The notes beneath the pieces are model-generated. The model was not told where the DNA came from and ran no database searches. It was given only the letters and a program-made list of their open reading frames with translations. This document shows, piece by piece, positions 1 through 10,124 of a stretch of 64,000 bases of DNA. The translations under genes were made by a program, and so were the position numbers. Each line of letters opens with the position of its first letter. Position 1 is the first letter of the stretch. Source of the stretch: Selaginella tamariscina (taxonomy: Eukaryota; Streptophyta; Lycopodiopsida; Selaginellales; Selaginellaceae). The stretch covers positions 434,001 to 498,000 of the forward strand of contig PUQB01000144.1 of assembly GCA_003024785.1 (NCBI GenBank), written 5' to 3'.

Positions 1-2560
1 TATCGGTGTATCGGATGGAGGTTCAGGGCCGTTGGAGTGCAAACAGATGCCTGGCCAGTCATTTGGAAGTTTGAAATTTGGCGCATTCCTAACAACCAAG
101 TGAACAACCGAATCAATGCACTTCGGATCAGCATCATTCATATAAAATCCTGTCCAACGATGTTTATTCCTCTTGGCAAAGGCAAAGGTATCGGTGACAT
201 GAGCAAGAATCAAGAAATAAATACCTGAAAACGTAGATATCAGTCAAGAGTGCAAGTATGAATTCAATAATAAATACCTTCTTTGTACATGCTTGCACGG
301 CTAAGTTTCTCCACCAAATCCTCTAGTGTCCTGTCTGTCGAAGGATTTTTTGACACCCGCCGATCCATCACGAACAATTGAAACGGTTTCCTACAAGCAG
401 TGATGGTACCCCATAAAGTCTCCGAATCCAACAACAAACATCTGTAGGGCTTGTCGTGATTCGTAGCATCCTCCTTTATAAGGTTCAATCGGTTCTCCGC
501 TGCTGAAGGACTGCCATAAGAGAAGGCGTCATCCAATGTTCTCCTTTTTGGCGTTGGCGTGCAATAGATTCTTGCCCAGATCTTCCGATTGATTCACCCA
601 TTCGACAAGCATATCATCATTTGTCACATGCAAATATTTGCTGACCTCTTATGTTGAAGCGAGGTCCAACCCAGTTTGTGGCAGTGTATTCCCAACCACT
701 CCTTGAAGTGCCTGACCGTCTTCAACTCCATTGCCTTGAGATGAAAAGGAGAGGTGGGCTGCTGTTGTTAATCTGTAATTTGCCATCAATCACCAAATCA
801 GCCAAGACTTCCATCTCCTCCATCGTTGTTCCATTTAAAGGCTTCAACCATGTGAGCTTGAAATCGTTGTCTACATCCTTTAGATTGAACAGACTTAGCC
901 TTCGGCGTCTTACTGGGTTTCTTTGCAGACTTTCTGAGGGCTCCACTTCACTTGTCTGCTTCTTCTTCAGTGTTCCTTTTGCAAAGGATTCCATAATCCC
1001 CAACCATTTGCAAAGATCCTATCCTCGGGACAAGAAATCAACATCATCAAAAAGGATGTTTCCTTCCCGCCCACCTGGGCAAAATCAACTGCTACAATTT
1101 CTTCAACTCTCTGAGAAAAAAGACAGATTAATATACCGGCGAGATAAATCCCGCCCAAACAATTTGCTTACCCGGTAGTCCGCAGATTGTGTATTCCCTG
1201 CGGTAGCTCTTTGTGGTCGCTGAAGAGATTCCCACACGGCTCGCGTGTGTTTAACTTCTCCCATATTTTGCTGTTGTAGTGGTTGGTGTCTGCAGCGTCC
1301 CATTCCGCCGATAACTTATGGTACTGCTCGATTGTGAGATTCGGCTTCGCTAAAAACGCCGATCTTTTTCAGCTTCTCACGGGTATGCTCGGAAAGTTTT
1401 GTTGCCATCGTTCCTTTGTTGTGTTCGTCGAGAAGTCGTTGGGCTGCCGTTATTGTGTGCTGGCCACTAATGATGTAGTACTTGATGATTTTCTATTCTC
1501 CGTCTGAACCTTCCTCATTTGTTCCGGTGTTGTGATCCACTTTGTCAGCGCCTTTGTTTCTTCGTAGTATGGCACAAAACAGCATTATGTGGAACGGTGT
1601 AAGAATTGTCGTCCTTCATCTTCTCCATGAGCTCAGCTACACGTTCCTGATTGAGTGGCCTGTAATTGAAGTTTGGGTTGACGCTGCAATACTTAACCCT
1701 ACACTGTAAATCCTATCATCCAACATCATTTCCTTGTGGCTTATTGCAGCATGGGACGCCACAGGTGCAGCTGACAAAACGACGATTTTCTTTACGATCC
1801 GAATCAACATGTGTGATCCCCGATTGATGCTGTTCTAATGTTCTCGGCACACTCTTCCAGCTCCCGAAATTTGCTAAGCAAATTGAACGTGATCTGTAAA
1901 GAACCTGAGACCAAGCCACCCTCTCAATCTCCTTATGATGTCGCTGTGTTCTTCTTCAATGTGAAGAGGGAAGATTGCTCCACTTGTGATTTTCTGTATT
2001 GTGAAGCAATATCTCCTGAGAATACACCTACTCGATGAGTCTGAAGATCTTCGAAGTAGACATCCAGTTGGATCCCCTCCATAGATGGGCTTTCGTTGAG
2101 TTGAAGAAGAACTCCACGGTCAACATCATTAGTGAACACGTGAACGTCATTATCCACAAGTCGACAAAACCACCCGAAATTAATGTTGTAACTACGACCT
2201 CTGGATCCGAGAACGTGACATTGGATGGAACAAGGCATATGTGTCGAGCATCGTCAATCTGGGTTGCAGCATGCTTTCGGATGCTTGACTAGCACACCCA
2301 CTTTCCATTGTTTTGCTTGTCCATGCGATGTGACAGAGGTTAGTTTGACAGCAACCATGGTTGTTCCAATGCGCTTCCCGTTTAGTTTGAAATATGGCCA
2401 AGTTGATTCCAGAATCCCCCTGCCCATCTCTTCTCCTGCTCTCGTCTTTAATGTCACCTCAATTCCACATCTGAATACAAAAATGATTAGTTCAAGCACA
2501 TATCCGAGTATAACAGATTTTATTTTAATTCTTACCCAGAATTTGACGACGACTCCATAC
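1..2560 (-). pseudogene. Broken multi-exon gene of unknown family with a ParB/sulfiredoxin-like SGQH motif
   Basis: Read on the minus strand, coherent protein-like stretches follow one another from about 2490 down to 1, but in changing frames. In order they include a segment with WPYFKLNGKRIGTTMVAVKL (about 2400-2340), one with LLQLNESPSMEGIQLDVYFE (about 2110-2040), then PYYEETKALTKWITTPEQM and YYIISGQHTITAAQRLL (about 1610-1440), then EWDAADTNHYNSKIWEKLN (about 1300-1230). A 61-bp intron (1111-1171; donor GTAAGC, acceptor CTCAG) separates this from an exon with VGGKETSFLMMLISCPEDR. Further stretches with LLLDSETLWGTITACRKPF and FYMNDADPKCIDSVVHLVV follow, and the gene runs off the left edge. 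The IISGQHTITAA core resembles the DGQHR/SGQH core of ParB/Srx-fold proteins, which is an inference from the motif only. At least four frame changes and one in-frame TAG (just before the SGQH core) make it a pseudogene or a victim of assembly indels. I do not recognise the family. Confidence 0.5.
1138..1155. repeat. Single dispersed copy of the GGCGGGATTAATCCCGCC palindrome inside an intron
   Basis: GGCGAGATAAATCCCGCC, a near-palindrome of the same kind as the array at 2885-3945, makes up about a third of the 61-bp intron at 1111-1171. It stands about 1.7 kb from the array. Confidence 0.75.
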
Positions 2561-2884
2561 TAATGACTCGATCTCCTTGTTTAATTAAATCGTCCTTCTG
2601 CAAAATAATACACTATGAATACAAATCATATAAAAACGCACACACACTTGTATAAACCCGAATATACAAAAATAATACACAGAGAGAAGTGGACGGAATT
2701 AACTGTCCAAAGCTCACATTTGTGCTAGTGCAAAAGAAAGATAACATTTCGTTTTAGAACCACCACAAATGTGAGCTCTGGACAGTTTTACATAGATTCC
2801 TAGCTTTTACTCGAAATATTATGATAAGATGATAAAAGTAAATAAAATGAGATATGCAACTTATATATACTAATACACATATAT

Positions 2885-3945
2885 ATTCACATGGAAGGTG
2901 CGGCGGGATTAATCTCGCCACCCCTTCAATGCCTCCTGAAAGAGTGGGCGGGATTAATCTCGCCACCTTTCTGGAGGCCTTGAACGGGAGTGCGGAATTA
3001 ATCTTGCCACCCTTCTCGGTCTCAGAGAGAACTGGCAGGATTTATTTGCACACCCCTTCAGTGACTCCAGAAAGGAGGCGGGATTAATCTCGCCCACCAT
3101 GTAAGGGATGGTTAAATGAATTTCGCCACCCTTCCCAGTCTCTCCATTGGTATGTTGTAAACCTTCTACGTCTCAGACAGAAACGTTTGGGATTGGTCCG
3201 ACTCACCAATGGAGAAAAAAGGAAGGGTGGCGGGATTCATTCCTCCAACAGGCATTGAAGGCTCGGCGGGATTAATCCCGCCACCTTCACTCGGTCCCTA
3301 TGCGGCGGGATTAATCCCGCCGGACGCCAATTCCCCTGCGAATCGGGCGGGATTAATCCCGCCGCCTAGGCCCTTCAGGCAGGCCTTTGGCGGCGGGATA
3401 AATCCCGCCCGATTCCGCGCAGGGCATCGTACGCGGCGATTAATCCGCGCCAGGCCCTTCACTCGGGCCTTAGGCGGCGGGATTAATCCCGCCAACGCCA
3501 ATGCCCTGTGCGAATCGGGCGGGATTAATCCGCCGCCTAGGCCCTTCAGGCAGGCCTGGCGGCGGGATAAATCCCGCCCGATTCCGCGCAGGGCATGCGT
3601 ACGCGGCGGGATTAATCCGCCGACGCCAATGCCTGTGCGGAATCCGACGGGATTAATCCCGCCGCCTAGGCCCTTCAGGCAGGCCAATGGCACGGATAAA
3701 TCCCGCCCGATTCTGCGCAGGGCATGCGTAGGCGACTTGATTAATCCCACCGGACGCCAATGCCTGTGCAGAATTCGGTGGATTAATCCCGCCGCCTAGG
3801 CCCTTCGGGCAGGTCAATGGCGACGGGATAAATCCCGCCCTATTCCGCGCAGGGCATGCGTAGGCAACGGGATTAATCCCGCCACTCATTTGGCTAACCG
3901 AATAACCTGCTTGAAATGGCGGCGGGATTAATCCCGCCGCTACAC
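2885..3945. repeat. Regularly spaced array of about 23 GGCGGGATTAATCCCGCC palindromes
   Basis: The 18-bp perfect palindrome GGCGGGATTAATCCCGCC and variants recur near 2899, 2942, 2991, 3035, 3073, 3105, 3227, 3257, 3301, 3344, 3388, 3430, 3473, 3514, 3557, 3602, 3643, 3687, 3730, 3773, 3818, 3864 and 3918. From 3257 to 3864 the step is 41-46 bp. Spacers also repeat: CCTAGGCCCTTCAGGCAGGC follows the palindromes at about 3344, 3514, 3643 and 3773, and GATTCCGCGCAGGGCATGCG follows those at about 3388, 3557, 3687 and 3818. This gives a higher-order unit of three or four palindromes (about 129-170 bp). The left six units are more diverged (right arm often TCTCGCC). Long open frames across the array, rich in GLIPP, GGINPA and DKSRP, are a by-product of the repeat and are not called as genes. 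Confidence 0.92.
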
Positions 3946-3958
3946 ACACACACACACA

Positions 3959-4002
<44 letters not shown>

Positions 4003-4235
4003 GTATATGTGTGTGTAGGAGAGTGCGTGTGTGTGCCAGAGATAGACAAATTAGATAAATATACAGATAACACACACACACATATTATGTATATGTATAT
4101 GTATACAGGAGTGTGTGTGTGTGTGTGTGTGTGCGAGAGATAGATAAATAAATAAAATTATACAGATACTAGTACACATAATATATGTATGTATATAGGT
4201 ATATAGGTATATATATATATATATATATGTGTATA
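3942..4235. repeat. Compound microsatellites (CA)n/(TA)n/(GT)n
   Basis: Directly after the palindrome array come (AC)n, (AT)n at 3979-4002, (GT)n at 4110-4131 and (AT)n at 4205-4228, with simple-sequence DNA between them. No gene is seen here. Confidence 0.9.
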
Positions 4236-4338
4236 TGTATATGTATCAAGAGAGCGGGGTATATAGTTATATAAATGACATAATATGCATATAGTTAATA
4301 TATCAATTTATATATTACAATATGATTGATAGTCATAC

Positions 4339-4450
4339 CTGCAATGATGCATTTTGGTGAATGGCATGCTACTCTAAGCTTTCTGTCCATGTTTTCTATC
4401 GCTTTAAGACACTTCAGCTCCGCTTCCATGGCAGCTTTCTGCTTGTAGTC
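4339..4450 (-). CDS. Putative internal exon, charged helical segment (coiled-coil type)
   Basis: On the minus strand an acceptor (ATGCAG) at 4451 and a donor (CAG|GTATGA) at 4339 bound 112 bp open in one frame. It encodes DYKQKAAMEAELKCLKAIEN followed by MDRKLRVACHSPKCIIA. The composition (K, E, A, L) suits an alpha-helical coiled coil. It probably belongs to the same minus-strand gene family as the exons at 5734-18166, but the gap at 4858-5460 prevents linking them. Product unknown. Confidence 0.45.
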
Positions 4451-4597
4451 CTGCATGAGAAGAATGTCAGTAAGCTGAATATCAACAATCAATAGTTACT
4501 TAGTGGATAAGCTAAGCAGTGTACATACGTACGCATACCCGCGGGCCGCGCGTTATCTATAAGCAGTACGGCTAATTCATATCATATTGGCTAGTAC

Positions 4598-4730
4598 CTC
4601 GAAATGCTTCTTCATAGACGTGAGCAATTGCCTTTCGTATTTGCTCTAATGTTGCCAGCTCCAACAGCCTCAGCACTGTAGACAGCGAGAGAAGATTGAA
4701 CCGCTTTATCATATGCTTCTTGTACAGTCC
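4598..4730 (-). pseudogene. Putative internal exon, helical, with a frame change
   Basis: Acceptor (TTGCAAG) at 4731 and donor (CGAG|GTACTA) at 4598 on the minus strand. The first half reads EAYDKAVQSSLAVYSAEAVG; the second half reads well only in another frame (LEQIRKAIAHVYEEAFR). This suggests a one-base indel near 4650. It is likely the exon preceding 4339-4450 in the same coiled-coil gene. Function unknown. Confidence 0.4.
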
Positions 4731-4857
4731 CTTGCAAACATCTGTCAGTTAATACAAACACAACACCCCTACACACAGAACACACGCATATATATACGAT
4801 TAGACGTATGTACTTACGAAGTCTGGTGGTGAGGTCTTATCCATAGATTTCATATAT

Positions 4858-5460
4858 NNNNNNNNNNNNNNNNNNNNNNNNNNNNNNNNNNNNNNNNNNN
4901 NNNNNNNNNNNNNNNNNNNNNNNNNNNNNNNNNNNNNNNNNNNNNNNNNNNNNNNNNNNNNNNNNNNNNNNNNNNNNNNNNNNNNNNNNNNNNNNNNNNN
5001 NNNNNNNNNNNNNNNNNNNNNNNNNNNNNNNNNNNNNNNNNNNNNNNNNNNNNNNNNNNNNNNNNNNNNNNNNNNNNNNNNNNNNNNNNNNNNNNNNNNN
5101 NNNNNNNNNNNNNNNNNNNNNNNNNNNNNNNNNNNNNNNNNNNNNNNNNNNNNNNNNNNNNNNNNNNNNNNNNNNNNNNNNNNNNNNNNNNNNNNNNNNN
5201 NNNNNNNNNNNNNNNNNNNNNNNNNNNNNNNNNNNNNNNNNNNNNNNNNNNNNNNNNNNNNNNNNNNNNNNNNNNNNNNNNNNNNNNNNNNNNNNNNNNN
5301 NNNNNNNNNNNNNNNNNNNNNNNNNNNNNNNNNNNNNNNNNNNNNNNNNNNNNNNNNNNNNNNNNNNNNNNNNNNNNNNNNNNNNNNNNNNNNNNNNNNN
5401 NNNNNNNNNNNNNNNNNNNNNNNNNNNNNNNNNNNNNNNNNNNNNNNNNNNNNNNNNNNN
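4858..5460. other. Assembly gap (N run)
   Basis: About 603 consecutive N. It falls inside the coiled-coil exon cluster and removes most of the alpha counterpart of the exon at 17270-17347. Confidence 1.
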
Positions 5461-5733
5461 TATTTAGCAAAGCCTCCTGCGGAAACAAAAGAAAATCATG
5501 TGAAGAGAATGTGTGACATATGTGTATTCAGAGTGAATACGTATATCAATCCATACATATCATACAAAATGAGCACAGCTAAACATATATTTGTTGGTAT
5601 ACACATTCCGCCAAAGTCATACATGTACAATATTTGTACCACACCCATGTATAAGTAGAAAACTGACAAGGTACATGACTTACCGACGATGCTCATTCAA
5701 ACACACGCATACATGCACACACAAGATACCCAC

Positions 5734-5936
5734 CTTTTGTGAGAGTGTGGAGGTGAACTCGGCTCTCAAAACATCTTCTCTTTGTTGCTGCTGCTTACTT
5801 CCACGTTCCTGGAGAGTAGTATACCGATGGGCAGTAGATCGAGCCTCGGTAAGAACAGTGTCATGCTTCCGTCTACATTCCTGCCGAGTCTGATTGCTCA
5901 CGTGCAGCTGCTGGACAAGCTTCAGCAGCACTACAG
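5734..5936 (-). pseudogene. Coiled-coil exon, copy alpha
   Basis: On the minus strand, acceptor TTGCAG at 5937 and donor AAAAG|GTGGGT at 5734. The reading is KHDTVLTEARSTAHRYTTLQ, then ERGSKQQQQREDVLRAEF, ending TSTLSQK. It is a helical, Q/R/E-rich segment. The first third (CSAAEACPAAAREQSDSA) lies in another frame, so one indel separates the halves. The homologous exon at 48879-49085 is open throughout, which supports a real coding origin. Confidence 0.55.
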
Positions 5937-6253
5937 CTGCAATATACCTATCGTGAGCAATCGTACATAATATATCTCTCGTGCATATGTTTTATACAAG
6001 TTTTGTTTATGAACATATACAGAAAAAAAAGAGCACTACTACATGCAGACATACAAACGCGTATAAACACACATGTACATACATACACACACACATCACA
6101 TGACACACATATTTTATAATAGGCGTATACACAAATGTAGTGAATGAAATGCGTATAGGCAAACTTATATATACGTTATCCAGCAGATACGCCCAGATTA
6201 CAAATACCACAAACACATACATACGACATACACGTGTAAGTATGTCACCATAC

Positions 6254-6302
6254 CTGCTCTGTAAGGCAGCATATTCCGACTTATGCCTCTCTTATGCTGA
6301 AT
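6254..6302 (-). CDS. Short coiled-coil exon (RHKSEYAALQS), copy alpha
   Basis: A donor (AGCAG|GTATGG) at 6254 ends a short open stretch reading ERHKSEYAALQS on the minus strand. The same sequence recurs at about 11068-11118, 18118-18166 and 49433-49482, always next to a microsatellite, and always one intron upstream (in transcript order) of the preceding coiled-coil exon. Conservation in four copies supports an exon. The 5' edge is uncertain because of the adjoining repeat. Confidence 0.4.
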
Positions 6303-6309
6303 AGCTCCC

Positions 6310-6358
<49 letters not shown>
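6310..6358. repeat. (AT)n(GA)n microsatellite
   Basis: TATATATA followed by a long GA run. Equivalent repeats occupy the same place in copies beta (18170-18232) and gamma (49488-49557). Confidence 0.9.
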
Positions 6359-6363
<5 letters not shown>

Positions 6364-8037
6364 TGTGCGTGTGTGTTTAGGACTGTCAGCATAGAAAACT
6401 TCATGTATATAATCTCATTCATCGGAGAAAGACATAATATTAATAAATGCAACCGTACACAGAATCTATGTAAGAAATGCACACAGATTGAACATTTCTA
6501 TGATTAAAATGCCGATTTTTTACATAAAACCTTAGAAAAATGCGGATTCAACATAAAACATCGATTTTGCACACGGAACCTTTAAAAATGCCGGTTTTTC
6601 ACATACAAACCTTGAAAAACGTGGATTTTTCACAGAAAACACTGAGAAATGACATTTTCAATACTAAATGCCGATTTCGAAAAAAATCGATTTTTCACAG
6701 AATATAATAATAAACCCACACATACTTACAATATCATGAGAAGAAAGAGTATGAAATTCGAGGCCGACCAATGTAGCGCCACGATCGTGGGAAGTATTGC
6801 AAGAGAGAGATCGACTAAAATGATACTAAATTATTTTTATGCCCTAAACACATAAAATCATTATTACATATATTTATGTAACGGAGGATCCGTTGGACGT
6901 CGACACCACCCCCCTACGTACACAAAGTTGGTGTACGCAAATTATTATGATAAAAAATGAATTATATTTATAATAAATAAAAGTACTAGGGTTTAGGGTT
7001 TAAATTTATACGGTGTACAATACGTTTATTAATTTATATATACATATTCGAGATCAAGGACGAATCCTACGTTAGCCTGAGCAAATCTATATGTATATAG
7101 TTCAGTCAATAAATCTACACCTGTTTCGTAATTTTTTAATTATGCATTGTTAAAATTTATATATGTAATATATTTTATTTATTGTATATGTGTAGTATAA
7201 TAGTATATCTTCTTCTGGTTAATTCAACATCGCACGCATAAGGATTTTAGCTCATTCGTGTAAAATTATCGTACAAATGTACGTTAGAAAGAGATGGAAT
7301 GTTCTTAAATTTTTTATAAATAATCATAATTCAATCGATAAAATATACCTTAGAGCGATTATTCTACTAGGTTCAAATATTATATACATTCAAGTTAACA
7401 TAACTATTATAAAAAATCGTTTAAAAAAAGATTTGAACACAAGTATACATGTATATATAAAATATTCATATGTGCTAGTATTTGTATCTTTAACTTTTGC
7501 CATTAATATAACTATGTGGATTTGTTTTGTTTATAAATAAAATAATGTGTGTGCGCGCGCCCAAGGGAGAGAGACTTTCTTTAAATTATGCAACATGACT
7601 TATATCCTTCCTATATATTTGCAGGTGCATTATGTTAAGTAAAATCAACTGTCTGTTATACTTTGTGGGTGTTTTGAAACTATTAAGAACTCGTTCTTGA
7701 TCGTTTCCTACTTAGAGGATAAGGTGCTAAAGATTTTCAATATATTAGAAAGGGCACTTCTGTACACTTATCATGAATTTAAGAGAGAGAAAGCTTTTTG
7801 GTTTGTAAATAAAATGATTTGAAACCCAGTTTGCTCATATATATAAGCAAAATTTCATTAAAGAATTATAGTGAAGATTACATATTTAAAAATCTTCTCT
7901 CTTCGTTCATAAACTCCTTTGGTGAATTTTCGGAGGGCTCGTAAACAAGAAGAAGTGACTGATTGTCGAAGTGTAAGTCGAATTACTTTTTGTTAAGACG
8001 CTTTGTGAAGGAGACATTTGCATAACTTATATAAGTT

Positions 8038-8304
8038 CTAAAACTTATAAAAACAAATCATCATCTCTTGTACTTTCACGAATGGAATACTTTGCATGGC
8101 GTGCTTGATCTCTGCCCCCACGCGCTGGCAGGTCCGATCCACACACTCGTCCACTAATTTGCAAGCATGGTCTATTAGCTCCTTGCAGCTCTCCTGCACG
8201 CGATCAACAATCCGAGCCACAAACATATCCAAGAAAATGAGAAAAACCGGCGACGAAATACACACACATGCTAAATAGATGAGAAATTGGAACGCAAATA
8301 ACAT
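8038..8304 (-). CDS. Short ORF with a conserved amphipathic helix (IVDRVQESC), copy alpha
   Basis: An 88-codon open frame on the minus strand. An N-terminal hydrophobic run (LFAFQFLIYLACVCISSPVF) looks like a single membrane segment or signal anchor. It is followed by FLIFLDMFVARIVDRVQESC and a cysteine-containing helical part (DHACKLVDECVDRTCQRVGA). The C-terminal residues run into intron-like DNA, so this may be an exon. The copy at 51364-51681 keeps the same frame with only substitutions, while copies at about 13900-14080 and 32130-32220 have decayed. It lies at the far end of the duplicated coiled-coil block. Function unknown. Confidence 0.45.
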   Translation of the reverse strand: MLFAFQFLIYLACVCISSPVFLIFLDMFVARIVDRVQESCKELIDHACKLVDECVDRTCQRVGAEIKHAMQSIPFVKVQEMMICFYKF

Positions 8305-8882
8305 CTTTATTCCCGAGCAAAAACTCTATCTGAAATTGCAGATACAAACACAAAAATCCTTCAATTTAGGGTTATAGGTGTAAAACAAAGCAGTGGTTCA
8401 GGGTTATATGTAGCTTCTTGGAACTTTCCATAGTTAATTTTTCAAGAAATAAATTAACGTAAAAAACCATTAATTTAAGGTTTTAGGCAAAAAACAGATA
8501 AAACAAAGCAGTGGCTTAGGGTCATAGGTAATTTCTTCCTTTTTATGATCTGCTGTAGGATCTCCCAGGAACTATAATTCTAATTTCTAAGGATATTAAA
8601 TTATATATATATATAAAGAAAACATTTTGAAAAAAAAGCTACGGAGCTAAAACTTAAGCTCTCTCTCTCTAACACACACAATTTAAATATATTTAATGAT
8701 AAATACTAACAAAAATCAAAACAATTAGATACAATCGGTGTTGTCATTGTTGATTTTAGTCATCCTTCACATAGAACCTCCACCATATGCTTAACGTTGA
8801 TATATATTCAGTTCAAAAGTATACATAAAACTTGTCTAATAACTGAGTGATGAATGGGTTACCACCCGGTTTTAAAAACAAG

Positions 8883-8983
<101 letters not shown>

Positions 8984-9074
8984 GGAGTTATAACCGAGAG
9001 AGATAGAGAGAGGTATACTCAATTATCAGTTGAATATGTAAGTGTTGTATGTCTATTACAAGCACATATCTTAC

Positions 9075-9379
9075 CGCCAAGTCAAGGATTGTTGATGTTT
9101 GCATTGTAGTTGTTGAGAACATATTTCTCGTAGAGAGAAAGTACTTCCCTTTTGGGTGCATTTGTTTTGAGCTGCAACACATGGGCACCATAGCCAGCCT
9201 CCGTCAGTTTGTGTTTAAGCTGAGCTATAGTCAGCTTTCTATAGTCCTGCTCATGCTCGTGCTCGCGTGATCGTCTACACTCTCCCCGGTGTGAACCTCT
9301 GTGAACTCACGTTGTCAATATTCAAGTCCAAACGTGCTCTCTTGCTATGTCTGCCCCTGCTCTCCGTAGGTGGTGTTCG
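9075..9379 (-). pseudogene. Exon with a SAP-like helix pair (KLTIAQLKHKLTEAG), copy 1
   Basis: On the minus strand, acceptor CTGTAG at 9380 and donor GCG|GTAAGA at 9075. It first encodes a basic stretch (RGRHSKRARLDLNIDNV) that looks like a nuclear localisation signal. One frame later comes EHEQDYRKLTIAQLKHKLTE followed by AGYGAHVLQLKTNAPKREVL and SLYEKYVL. The pattern leucine-x-x-LK-x-x-L-x-x-x-G, then K-x-x-L-x-x-LYEK, resembles SAP DNA-binding motifs; this assignment is by pattern only. A frameshift lies between the two parts and another near the 3' end. In the paralogue at 15638-15952 the SAP-like part is open, but the basic part is inverted. A nuclear coiled-coil protein is a reasonable guess, not shown. 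Confidence 0.45.
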
Positions 9380-9673
9380 CTACAGGAAACAACATGGAAG
9401 CATATAAACTGTCTATGTAGTATACATGACTAGAAACACACACAGCATCATACACATTAATGCACCAGCTAAACAATCTCTAGCTGGCTACATGTTCAAA
9501 TCTATACACACATACAGACAATGCATACTGCACAATCTGTCTGTCTCTGTCTGTCTGTCTCTGTCTCTCTCACACACACACACATCCACACACATACTTA
9601 ATATCAAGTACGACTCTATAAGCATATACACATACCTCTACGGTCTCCTTCTCATTATCATCCGAGCCTCACT

Positions 9674-9899
9674 TTCTTCTCCCTGTAGACTCCGCCTGAG
9701 TTCTTAACTTAGTCTCGAGAACAGTCTCGGTGAGCCTTGAAGTTGCAAGTTCATGTTGCAAAGCATCTACCTTCCCCTGTACATTCTGTAGCTGAAAAAC
9801 AAACTCTCTGCCCTTGCATTTGCCTCTGAGTGTGCAGCTCTCTCCGAAGCCAGTAATCCTCCAGTACATGGACAGTACTAACTCTCTCTGTGCAAACAA
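9674..9899 (-). pseudogene. Coiled-coil exon(s) (LQNVQGKVDALQHELATSR)
   Basis: On the minus strand one stretch reads LASERAAHSEANARAES, followed one frame away by LQNVQGKVDALQHELATSRL and TETVLETKLRTQAES. Heptad-like spacing of L, V and A with many E, Q and K fits a coiled coil. A donor-like GTGAGG follows the end. The homologue at about 16150-16265 keeps only the first part. It lies downstream in transcript order of the exons at 16810-17814 if the block order is ancestral. Confidence 0.45.
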
Positions 9900-10026
9900 A
9901 GTAACTAAGTGAATACAATGTCCTCACTCAACCGTGCGTGTGATTGCATGTGTGGATATTAATCTTAACTATATCTAATGTACTACACGCTATTGTATAT
10001 ATCATAGAAAGAGAGACACCATCTGC

Positions 10027-10079
10027 AAAGTCTAAGATGTATATAAGATTGTAATCATCTTATATACATGTTAGACTTT
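10027..10079. repeat. Hairpin: 23-bp inverted repeat with 7-bp loop
   Basis: AAAGTCTAAGATGTATATAAGAT and its near-complement, with TGTAATC between, form a strong palindrome. In the paralogous block the same arms lie apart (about 16385 and 16507) and the DNA beside them is inverted. Confidence 0.85.
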
Positions 10080-10124
10080 GGAGCTGGCTTGTATAGCTGT
10101 CTATGAGAATCGCACTCGTCATCT

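Larger units (their letters stand above)
5461..8440. repeat. Segmental duplication copy alpha (coiled-coil block)
   Basis: This stretch matches 48846-51806 (gamma) nearly base for base from about 5697 on, matches 17330-19029 plus 30692-32200 (beta), and is more distantly related to 10765-14000 (delta). Exons, introns and spacer are all shared, so the duplication was genomic and not a retrocopy. The non-coding part from 6380 to 8030 holds AT-rich spacer with no independent gene that I can see. Confidence 0.85.

Noticed and set aside
3209-3799. Long ORF of 196 codons (and the opposite-strand 150-codon ORF) as a gene
   Set aside because: It is a translation of the palindromic repeat in a stop-poor GC-rich frame; both strands are open for the same reason, and indels between units change the frame.
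2885-3945. CRISPR array
   Set aside because: Repeat and spacer lengths look similar at first, but the spacers repeat among themselves, no cas genes exist, and the DNA is clearly a plant nuclear genome.
3945-4143. ORFs rich in T, H, Y and C across the microsatellites
   Set aside because: Pure products of (CA)n, (TA)n and (GT)n repeats in all frames.
9535-9600. CTGT/CTCT/CACA-rich stretch as a regulatory site
   Set aside because: Simple microsatellite of the kind scattered over the whole window; no specific motif.
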